Shown one piece after another: positions 37,395-44,540 of a DNA stretch of 64,000 nt (its first letter is position 1; the number at the start of each line of letters is the position of its first letter). The stretch is taken from positions 558,001 to 622,000 of the forward strand of contig CBDHGY010000002.1 in NCBI GenBank assembly GCA_965263325.1, written 5' to 3'. The translations under genes and the position numbers were made by a program. The stretch comes from CBDHGY01 sp965263325. Its GTDB lineage: Bacteria; Pseudomonadota; Alphaproteobacteria; Caulobacterales; Hyphomonadaceae. The notes below the pieces were generated by a model, which saw nothing but the letters and a program-made list of their open reading frames with translations, was not told where the DNA came from and made no database searches.

Positions 37395-37421
37395 GGCGTC
37401 TACAATTCGTGGGGCACATCA
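37395..37421 (-). repeat. Right terminal inverted repeat of the IS
   Basis: Complement of the left end at 36197-36223, with the same 11-base outer and 9-base inner identical blocks. The transposase stop codon ends directly before it. Confidence 0.85.
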
Positions 37422-37468
37422 ATCTTTGGCATTTGCTATGCTCGCCCTGATCAATTTACGATTGTGTT

Positions 37469-37933
37469 CTATTGCTCAACGACCAGAATGCTGGAGCACT
37501 GGTCGCGATCAATCAGATAGTCCTTCTTGAGGCTTTCGTCTAATAGCAACATGGAAAAACGGCCGCCGGAACAAAAACCCGTTGGATAAAAGGAAATCTC
37601 ACCTTGAGTACGGATAAGGATTTTGTCGGAGACATAGAGCCAGTGGGTTTCGTTTTTGGCGCTCTCGGTGGAAAAGCTAAAGACAGTTTGTTCTGTCAAT
37701 GATCTTGCTGGGGCAGAACGCAATCTACTCAAAACAGAGCGTTCTAGTGATCGAAATTCAAGTCTATCGACCAGAGAAATTGTATATGGAGTGACAATGG
37801 CTAGCGCTAAAGAAATCACACTGAGTGCAATCAGCAATTCCAGAATTGAAATTCCAGAATCTGCATTCTCAGATGAGCTATCAATTGGCTCCGAGGTTAG
37901 AAAGTTCGAGAACTGGATTAAATAATGTAACAA
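37469..37933 (-). CDS. gspH: T2SS minor pseudopilin GspH-like
   Basis: Type IV pilin-like protein with the prepilin cleavage site SG-ISILELL (Glu at +5), one N-terminal hydrophobic helix (ALSVISLALAIVTPYT), and a C-terminal domain with paired Cys near the end. This fits GspH, the usual fourth pseudopilin. There is no ATG in the frame. I propose TTG at 37933 (AGGA 11 bases upstream); a GTG at 37999 lies deep in the upstream gene. Either way it overlaps the GspC-like gene. It is the last gene of the E-K-L-M-C-H run. Confidence 0.72.
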   Translation of the reverse strand: MLHYLIQFSNFLTSEPIDSSSENADSGISILELLIALSVISLALAIVTPYTISLVDRLEFRSLERSVLSRLRSAPARSLTEQTVFSFSTESAKNETHWLYVSDKILIRTQGEISFYPTGFCSGGRFSMLLLDESLKKDYLIDRDQCSSILVVEQ

Positions 37934-38387
37934 CTTGCTGCGATTCCTGCCGCTCGAGAATAATGCCACTTTGACTAATTTCGGCCAATTTCCAATCACC
38001 TACAATTATGTCACCAACATCCAGGGCAATTGTGGAATCTGAACCGATCAATACGTGAGCGCGCTTTAGTCCCTTGGTTTCAAAGATACCAAGCAACCTT
38101 ATCATCTTGTTCTCAGTCACATCGCTGGTGCCTACGATCCCTTCATTTATCTCTTCTCTAGAGTCTGAGCCGTCGGAAAAAATCTCAAGTTGCATCATAT
38201 CGAAGGCAAATTGCTGCTTTGCGGTTTCGTAGTTTACAACGGTTTCAGGGTCTACCCACTGATTGGAACTTAACCTGTCTGCTGACGATTCTTGCGACGA
38301 ATTATCGGTGCTTCCAAAATAAACCCCGGCAACTACCAACGATATTATGATTGAGAATTCCAAAAGAAATTTGTTCATCGGCTTCAA
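37881..38387 (-). CDS. gspC: T2SS GspC-like inner-membrane protein, no PDZ
   Basis: 168 residues: one N-terminal membrane helix (LLEFSIIISLVVAGVYF), a polar linker, then a C-terminal domain typical of the GspC/GspP homology region (IRLLGIFETKGLKRAHVLI, ALDVGDIIVGDWKLAEI, ILERQ). That domain docks with the secretin N0 domain. The PDZ or coiled coil found after it in classical GspC is missing. The ATG overlaps the gspM stop by 4 bases. GspN is an alternative name for such short forms. Confidence 0.7.
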   Translation of the reverse strand: MKPMNKFLLEFSIIISLVVAGVYFGSTDNSSQESSADRLSSNQWVDPETVVNYETAKQQFAFDMMQLEIFSDGSDSREEINEGIVGTSDVTENKMIRLLGIFETKGLKRAHVLIGSDSTIALDVGDIIVGDWKLAEISQSGIILERQESQQVVTLFNPVLELSNLGAN

Positions 38388-38935
38388 CTATCGATCATGA
38401 CGATCGCTTCTCCTGTGAAGCTAAACTGGTAGGTCTCGTTGCGGGATCTCTTGAAACTGATTTCAGTTAAAATCAGGCGCTTTTTGTTGGTCGACACGTG
38501 CGCAAGAAACTCTGCTAATTCACCGGGGAATGCAACACCATTTATCGTAAATGTCAGCAGGCCCAAATCTTCTTGTGTTAGCGGTTTAAGCTCTGCGGCG
38601 ACTTTCATTGTGTTGTTTGATATGCCGACACTTTCTGTTATTTCACTTAGCCTGGTTTGAATTTGAGCCGCTGCAACCCCCGGAGAAGTTGAAAGCCAAA
38701 GATAAGACTTCCACTCTTCAAGCTTTTCTTGAGTATTTTGGTTTCTTTGGTCCCAAACCTGTATAATATCATCCGAAGTTTCGGACCTAAGTTCTTCGCC
38801 GTACTGGCGCTTAAGTTCTTTCGTGGTCCGCACATAATCTTGCATTACAACAAGTGCGTACACAAGTAGCGTTATCCAAAGCAAAACTAGGCCATATTTG
38901 GCCCGCTCATTGAAATATGGTTGTTTATTGGTCAA
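38384..38935 (-). CDS. gspM: T2SS assembly platform protein GspM-like
   Basis: 183 residues with a short cytoplasmic N-terminus, one membrane helix (YGLVLLWITLLVYALVV), a coiled-coil-like charged linker, and a periplasmic ferredoxin-like domain (LTFTINGVAFPGELAEFLAHV) as in GspM/PilO. GspM pairs with GspL, which is encoded just upstream and overlaps it by 11 bases. Assigned by topology, fold pattern and operon position; sequence identity to model GspM would be low. Confidence 0.75.
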   Translation of the reverse strand: MTNKQPYFNERAKYGLVLLWITLLVYALVVMQDYVRTTKELKRQYGEELRSETSDDIIQVWDQRNQNTQEKLEEWKSYLWLSTSPGVAAAQIQTRLSEITESVGISNNTMKVAAELKPLTQEDLGLLTFTINGVAFPGELAEFLAHVSTNKKRLILTEISFKRSRNETYQFSFTGEAIVMIDS

Positions 38936-39998
38936 GATTTTCTAGTTCAGCAGTCAATATTATTTCGTCTCGTTGACCATTTCGGATGGTCGCATCCCTA
39001 AACATCGTAGATTGTTCCAGCGAATTCACGATTTTCGGCAAGTCGATTGGATTTTCTGGATTTATTCGGATTTCCAAGCGTGACCCTCTTAGTGAAGCAG
39101 ATTGCAATTTATAGTCCTCGCCTTCCAAATGACGGTCAAATTCTTTTAGAGCATCAAATACCATAAAAGGTTTGTTGTTTTGGTCTAGGATACCCAGCAC
39201 TTCATTATTGGCATTTGCTTCGCTACGGACGATTGCCACCTGAGATTCCATGTTTTGTAATTCACTAAGCTTAACAGAAGTGCTCTTTAATTCTGTGTTC
39301 AGATTATAAGTCTTTGATCCGTAGTAACCAATGGGAAACGCAAAAACTGCCGCGCTCATCAAAAATACCGCTGCTGGAGAGAAGAGGTTGCGGTAATGCG
39401 ATGAGTTAAGAGATGACAGGTTTACGCCGCGTGACCAAGGCCTTTCTACTGGTTCTGGAACCTCCTCGATTAATGGATTTTCTAGAACCTTAGGAAACTT
39501 CAATGCTACACCTTGTGCGAATATCATCCATTCTTGAGAGTCAGGTGGCTTTTGCCACCATCGTGAACCTACAAGTGCTTTGTCGTGCCAAATTTGCCCT
39601 TCATATCCGTCTAGACATTGAACCACGCAATAGTTTTGCGTTGGCTTCTTCCTAACCAGGGTTTCCGGCACCACAAGTTTCGTGCGATTTTGCGAGTAAT
39701 TGTCAACAAGGCTTGAAGGCCAGCTCCACACATTGGAGTAACGGTGGGGGCTGTTGAGCGGTTCAACAAATACAGACCGCCCTTCCTGGTTCGCTTTTAT
39801 GCGCTCTTCTGTATGCAAGGCTTGCCAACGCTTATCCGTTGCATCACCTAGCCAGACACGCTGAAATCTCGTTTTGGATCGAGGGACAATCAAGGCCGAT
39901 TGCAAAAACGGCAGACCAGCACCTAACGAACTTGTTTTTCCATTAGGTCTAATAATCTTCGCTGAGATGAATAGTTTCGAGATCAATTGATTGGTCAT
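38925..39998 (-). CDS. gspL: T2SS assembly platform protein GspL-like
   Basis: A bitopic protein of 357 residues: a cytoplasmic domain of about 205 residues, which in GspL contacts the ATPase, one membrane helix (FSPAAVFLMSAAVFAFPIGYY), and a periplasmic PilN-like ferredoxin fold (EDYKLQSASLRGSRLEIRI). The ATG at 39998 has GGGA 7 bases upstream and is preferred over a TTG at 40019. Its start overlaps gspK by 50 bases, so expression is coupled. The cytoplasmic domain is shorter and more divergent than in enterobacterial GspL. Confidence 0.78.
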   Translation of the reverse strand: MTNQLISKLFISAKIIRPNGKTSSLGAGLPFLQSALIVPRSKTRFQRVWLGDATDKRWQALHTEERIKANQEGRSVFVEPLNSPHRYSNVWSWPSSLVDNYSQNRTKLVVPETLVRKKPTQNYCVVQCLDGYEGQIWHDKALVGSRWWQKPPDSQEWMIFAQGVALKFPKVLENPLIEEVPEPVERPWSRGVNLSSLNSSHYRNLFSPAAVFLMSAAVFAFPIGYYGSKTYNLNTELKSTSVKLSELQNMESQVAIVRSEANANNEVLGILDQNNKPFMVFDALKEFDRHLEGEDYKLQSASLRGSRLEIRINPENPIDLPKIVNSLEQSTMFRDATIRNGQRDEIILTAELENLDQ

Positions 39999-41004
39999 TT
40001 GATAATCCCATGTCTCCAATCTTGTTCCGCCAGTTTTTGACAGTTAGCTGTCGCGAAAATGGTCTAAATACGCCCGCTGGCTGCCTTTCCAGGTCCACAA
40101 TACGCAAGGTTACCGTGCTTGATCCCTCGATCCTGGCCTTCAGTACAATCCGAACTGAGCCGGACGGAAATTCGGTCATCATGGCAGATGTTATTGGGTC
40201 CCTTTGAGTAGCGTTGGTGTCAAACTTTGTTTTTTCCAGCGTTCGCTTTATCGCCTCTGGAGAATACAAACTAATAGGCCGGTTGACAGTGGCCATCGTT
40301 GTCACCTCCTGGGCGAGGCGAAGTTTATCCTCCGGGGTCGATACATTCCAACCTAAAATATTATTCGTTTCAAACAAGTGCCTCAACGGGGAATTAGTAG
40401 GAGGATTTCGTCTCTGCAATCTGTAGTCGGCCCGCTCGCCGCCCTGAAATCGTCGACGAATATCCTCATCCTGATAGTCGCGAAGTTTTGCAACTATTGT
40501 AGACGGTTGTTCCGTCGCAAAATCATAAGTAGCAAGATAAGTTGAAAGGAAATTCTCATCCGTCGTGACCAGCGAAACTAAGCCATTTACGTCGTAAATG
40601 CTGCAACTGACTTCGACATCTCCTATCTTCCCAATTATGCTACCTCCCGACAGAGACAGAAATTGACCGCCAGGGGCGGTTTGACCAGAAACCTCAAAGT
40701 TCCCTAGGAGTTGATTTGCGGCAATAGGTTCTGCTCCTATTAGGACGCCGCCCTGAACGGGTCGGGATGTCAAATATGCATACGAAACAACGCCTTCTGC
40801 CTGATCAAGCGCTGAAGAAACTAAACGCGATTCCTGCAAATTAACAGCGAGTGCTCTTTTGCCATCAACTATTTGAGCGGTTGCAAAAATTACGACGGAA
40901 ACGATAAAAATGTAGATCAGTGTACTTGGCAAAATGAAACCCGCTTCATTCCTTCCATGCGGTTGATAGCGGTCAATTAAGCAAGGGATATTGGTGTCAT
41001 TCAT
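39949..41004 (-). CDS. gspK: T2SS minor pseudopilin GspK
   Basis: 351 residues, the size of GspK and much larger than other pseudopilins. The prepilin site is G22-F23 in NEAGFILPSTL. The +5 position is Ser and not Glu, as expected because GspK caps the pseudopilus tip and lacks Glu5. The periplasmic domain contains the typical IYDVNGLVSL segment and a helical region (KLRDYQDEDIRRR). It overlaps gspE by 8 bases. Confidence 0.85.
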   Translation of the reverse strand: MNDTNIPCLIDRYQPHGRNEAGFILPSTLIYIFIVSVVIFATAQIVDGKRALAVNLQESRLVSSALDQAEGVVSYAYLTSRPVQGGVLIGAEPIAANQLLGNFEVSGQTAPGGQFLSLSGGSIIGKIGDVEVSCSIYDVNGLVSLVTTDENFLSTYLATYDFATEQPSTIVAKLRDYQDEDIRRRFQGGERADYRLQRRNPPTNSPLRHLFETNNILGWNVSTPEDKLRLAQEVTTMATVNRPISLYSPEAIKRTLEKTKFDTNATQRDPITSAMMTEFPSGSVRIVLKARIEGSSTVTLRIVDLERQPAGVFRPFSRQLTVKNWRNKIGDMGLSNDQSIDLETIHLSEDY

Positions 41005-42706
41005 TACCGTAGATTACGCCCATAACCTCTTGTTTAGAAGTGACCCCGTGACTTGCTTTTTCAAGCGCATTCATCGCCAGGGAGCGTATACCCTTTTTGC
41101 GCGCAATTTGTTCTAGGTCTGGAATACTGGCACCTTCCATTATGGCCGAGCGCAATTCATGGTCTATATAAATGAATTCCAAGACGGCAACGCGGCCGAG
41201 ATAGCCCGTCCACCCGCAGAGTTCGCATCCCACCGGCTCCTTCCAGTTTGATGCGATATGCTCTTGCAAAATTCCCTGTTCTTGAACAAGTTGGCGAACG
41301 AACTGCTCAATTTCCGAAGGATCTCTGTGGTCTACGCAGCAATGAGTGCATAATCTTTTCACAAGACGCTGAGCACCTACAGCCGTAAGACCTGATCCAA
41401 CAACAAAGGAATCGAGACCAAGATCCTGCAACCTCAAAATCGCGCCCAGAGCCGTGTTCGTATGTAGTGTAGACAACACAAGGTGCCCAGTCAAAGACGC
41501 TTGCACAGCTATTGATGCTGTTTCTCCGTCTCTGATCTCACCAATCATGATTGTATCAGGATCCTGTCTCAGGATCGAGCGCAGTCCATTTGCAAATGTC
41601 AGGCCGATGGCCGGCTTCGCCTGCGTCTGAACTATTCCTTCCATGTCATACTCGACGGGGTCTTCAATCGTAATGATCTTTCGTTGACCATCGTTCAACT
41701 CGCTGAGCGTGCGATAAAGTGTTGTTGATTTTCCAGAACCTGTAGGGCCGGTAATAAGAATGATGCCGTTTGGATTTAGAATGGCCTTGCGTAACGAATC
41801 GAGAATCGGGCCGGAAATACCCAGATCCTCAAAACTAGGCAGTTCCCGGTTCTTTGGGAGCAGTCTCATAACGATGCTCTCACCTTCAGTGCCGGGAAGT
41901 GATGATACTCGGAGATCAAATTCCTTTCCTGAAATCTTGATCGGTTGGCGACCATCTTGCGGCAAGCGACTTTCGGCAATATCCATTTTGGATATCAGTT
42001 TTAGGCGTGTTGAGACGGCATTGAATTTGGTTTTCGGATGAGTTTTCGAATGCCGCAGTGTGCCATCAACTCTAAATCTTATATCAAAAGTGGTTTTTGA
42101 AGGCTCGATGTGAATATCACTTGCGCGAAGCTTTATAGCATCAGCGAATGTTCGGTCGACGAGACTTTTTATAGGCCCTTCCTCGGCAAGCTCTCGAAGC
42201 TTGATGATATCGTCGCTTTCCAGTCGAGATGCGTCATCGCTTGAAAGAGCAGTGATAACACTCCAGGCTTCAAATGTTGTTTGGGTGATAAAGCAGTACT
42301 CGAACGTGGATTGAGAGTCCGCCCGGGTCGTTTCGAAGAATTCTCGGATGCTGGGGTCAAGTGGATTGCGCGCACCGACAATATAATCAGCCGACTTTTC
42401 AGTTGCGTCGTTCTTAAAAACCAAGGCTTGCGATCGTTGAAGATACTCAACCGGAACATCCAGCTCCTCTAAAGCAAGAAGCATTGGCTTTGAATCTTGC
42501 GGCAAATCCTTTGTTTTTAGTTCTGAAATGCCCCAAAATGCCGAGGCAGACTGTACGAGAGTGTTTTCTTCGATTGCTCCAAGCTTCGATAAGGCATCAA
42601 AAATATTGATGCCGCTCTCTTGCTGCATTGTGATGGCTGTGTTTGCCTCTGGCCTCGATAACAGTTGTTTCTCGAGTAAATGCTCCAAGAATATGTTGAG
42701 ATGCAT
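40997..42706 (-). CDS. gspE: T2SS secretion ATPase GspE
   Basis: Hexameric cytoplasmic ATPase that drives pseudopilus assembly, 569 residues. Order: an N1-type domain (HLLEKQLLSRPEANTAI), a linker, then the catalytic core. Walker A GPTGSGKSTTLYRTL is near residue 320, the Asp box DIHIEPS lies before it, Walker B is in QDPDTIMIGEIRD, and the His box in STLHTNTA. A zinc-binding tetracysteine (CTHC ... CELC) lies near 455-510. Start of the minus-strand T2SS operon; divergent from gspF. Confidence 0.95.
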   Translation of the reverse strand: MHLNIFLEHLLEKQLLSRPEANTAITMQQESGINIFDALSKLGAIEENTLVQSASAFWGISELKTKDLPQDSKPMLLALEELDVPVEYLQRSQALVFKNDATEKSADYIVGARNPLDPSIREFFETTRADSQSTFEYCFITQTTFEAWSVITALSSDDASRLESDDIIKLRELAEEGPIKSLVDRTFADAIKLRASDIHIEPSKTTFDIRFRVDGTLRHSKTHPKTKFNAVSTRLKLISKMDIAESRLPQDGRQPIKISGKEFDLRVSSLPGTEGESIVMRLLPKNRELPSFEDLGISGPILDSLRKAILNPNGIILITGPTGSGKSTTLYRTLSELNDGQRKIITIEDPVEYDMEGIVQTQAKPAIGLTFANGLRSILRQDPDTIMIGEIRDGETASIAVQASLTGHLVLSTLHTNTALGAILRLQDLGLDSFVVGSGLTAVGAQRLVKRLCTHCCVDHRDPSEIEQFVRQLVQEQGILQEHIASNWKEPVGCELCGWTGYLGRVAVLEFIYIDHELRSAIMEGASIPDLEQIARKKGIRSLAMNALEKASHGVTSKQEVMGVIYGNE

Positions 42707-42803
42707 CGGTGATCATGTTTCAATTTATAAATACCAGCGCCAATCTTTAGCTATATTGGGGCCTCTTACCAGTATTTTTGTTACCAGGGCGTGTTAATAA
42801 AGA
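42707..42803. promoter_or_regulatory. Divergent promoter region gspE / gspF
   Basis: 97 bases between the two divergent T2SS operons. Both promoters must lie here, so the two halves of the system are probably co-regulated. No clear operator symmetry is visible. Confidence 0.5.
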
Positions 42804-43997
42804 ATGGCCAGTTATTACTATCGCGGAATAAGCGATGATGGAATTTCGTTAACCGGAACTCTGATCGCAGAAAATGAATACGCGGCTTTGCAAACGCTTA
42901 ATGAGCGCGGTATTCGCCCAGTAGCTTTGAGGCTGGAGAAGAAAAGAGAGCTAAGAAAGCGCAATACCAAAATAAAGCGCAGAGACATACTTCAATATCT
43001 ACGACAACTCAGTGTGCTTTTGTCAGCTGGAATGCCGCTTTTAGATACTTTGGTAAATTTGTCGCGCAACAATTCTACCATCCTGGACGAGCGAACCTCT
43101 CTTATTGCGAGCGATTTAAGAACAGGAAAAAAATTCTCTGACGCTCTGGCGGCCCGCATCCCAGAACTGCCTTCCTACGTTCCGAGTATGATTGTTCTTG
43201 GCGAACATACGGGCAATCTACCGGGCGTCCTATCTGATGCTGCGGATCGCCTGGACTACGAGTTAAAACTCACGCGAGAAATACAGTCTGCTCTCACTTA
43301 TCCGGCAGTGTTGGCGTGTGTTGGCGGTGTAGTAATCTTCATTCTATTTGCTTTTGTCATTCCAAGATTCTCAGATCTCATAGACCAAAATGCAGCAAAT
43401 GTTCCCGCTTATTCCAGAATGGTTATTGCATCAGGGGTGTGGTTGAATAAAAATCTTCTCGCAGTGGTAATTGCCGTTCCTGCAGCAATCGCAATACTAC
43501 CTGTTCTCTCGCGCTGGCGAGGCTGGAGCACGTCATCTTTTATCGAAACGCTCCCATATTTTTCACAGCTCCTAAATTATTCCCGCCTCGCAACATGGTC
43601 TAGGACCATGGCAATTGGTCTAGACAATGGCGCTGAAATGTTGACGGCATTGAGACTCGCAGAGGAGGCCACTCAATCGGATAGCTTAAGGGCGCAGTTT
43701 AAAATCATGACCCGAGATGTGCGATCTGGCCAGCCCTTGGAGATCGCGTACCAGAATAACGTTGCGATGTCTGACAGTTCCGTTGTTGATTTGATTGAAA
43801 CAGGACGCAGATCTGGTCAGTTATCGCAAATGTTATTGATCATTTCTGATCAATACGAAGAAAAGGTTCGCACGGCTAACCAACGCATAACATCTATTGC
43901 AGAACCACTTGCTATCGTGTTTCTCTCGGTGATAGTTGGGGCTTTGGTTCTGGCAATCGTACTGGCTATGACAAGTTTGTACGCCATAGACATTTAG
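42804..43997 (+). CDS. gspF: T2SS inner-membrane platform protein GspF
   Basis: 397 residues, the usual GspF length. Two copies of the T2SSF domain: QYLRQLSVLLSAGMPLLDTLVNL and SRLATWSRTMAIGLDNGAEMLTALR. Three hydrophobic helices follow the expected pattern (TYPAVLACVGGVVIFILF, a second segment near residue 220, and LAIVFLSVIVGALVLAIVLAM at the C-terminus). First gene of the plus-strand run; gspG starts 10 bases after its stop. Confidence 0.94.
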   Translation: MASYYYRGISDDGISLTGTLIAENEYAALQTLNERGIRPVALRLEKKRELRKRNTKIKRRDILQYLRQLSVLLSAGMPLLDTLVNLSRNNSTILDERTSLIASDLRTGKKFSDALAARIPELPSYVPSMIVLGEHTGNLPGVLSDAADRLDYELKLTREIQSALTYPAVLACVGGVVIFILFAFVIPRFSDLIDQNAANVPAYSRMVIASGVWLNKNLLAVVIAVPAAIAILPVLSRWRGWSTSSFIETLPYFSQLLNYSRLATWSRTMAIGLDNGAEMLTALRLAEEATQSDSLRAQFKIMTRDVRSGQPLEIAYQNNVAMSDSSVVDLIETGRRSGQLSQMLLIISDQYEEKVRTANQRITSIAEPLAIVFLSVIVGALVLAIVLAMTSLYAIDI

Positions 43998-44006
43998 GAT
44001 AGTTTT

Positions 44007-44486
44007 ATGTTAAATATTCTATTTAAAATAGTCGCAATCTTTGATAAAACGCAGGATGCGGAAAAAGGCGCTTCAAGAAACGAACATGGTTTCTCGATGA
44101 TTGAAATCCTTATTGTCCTAGCCATAATGTCCTTGATCGCAACACTGGTCGCGCCTCGGTTATTTGATCGGTTCGATAATTCTAAGGTGACAGCTGCGAA
44201 AATTCAGATCTCGCAGATCCAAGCTGCTTTGGGGTCATACAAATTGGAGCAGGGGCGATATCCTACCACAGAAGACGGTCTGATCGTCTTGTCTCAAGGG
44301 GCCGGAGCGGGACAAGACGTTTATATGGATCGGATACCAAAGGACCCCTGGGGCAATGATTACCATTATGTAGTTTCATCTCAGAGGGGAACACCTTACG
44401 TTTTCTCATTGGGGCGCGATAACAGAAAAGGTGGAACTGGCATTGACGCTGATATTGGTTCGCTGCCTGAAACTCTTGCACAATAG
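44007..44486 (+). CDS. gspG: T2SS major pseudopilin GspG
   Basis: 159 residues. The prepilin motif HG-FSMIEILIVLAIM has cleavage after G28 and Glu at +5 (E33). YPTTEDGL and DPWGNDYHYV are GspG calcium-site hallmarks, and GTGIDADIG follows near the C-terminus. The leader is unusually long (28 residues with a hydrophobic start). Processed by the prepilin peptidase, probably the gene at 27154. Confidence 0.94.
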   Translation: MLNILFKIVAIFDKTQDAEKGASRNEHGFSMIEILIVLAIMSLIATLVAPRLFDRFDNSKVTAAKIQISQIQAALGSYKLEQGRYPTTEDGLIVLSQGAGAGQDVYMDRIPKDPWGNDYHYVVSSQRGTPYVFSLGRDNRKGGTGIDADIGSLPETLAQ

Positions 44487-44540
44487 ATAAGCACGGATTA
44501 AAATTCTGTTGTGTAGATTATCTCAAGGATGGCTGTCGCT

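Larger units (their letters stand above)
36197..37421 (+). mobile_element. IS3-family insertion sequence
   Basis: A 1225-base element with two overlapping transposase frames and imperfect 27-base terminal inverted repeats. The ends begin TGATGTGCCCC and finish GTAGACGCC on the inner side, with a mismatched middle. IS3-like features are an orfA with a helix-turn-helix and leucine-rich segment, an orfB with a DDE integrase core, and a -1 frameshift signal. The flanking triplets (GAC left, ATC right) do not match, so no 3-base target duplication is visible. It sits between the methyltransferase and the T2SS minus-strand operon. Confidence 0.9.
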
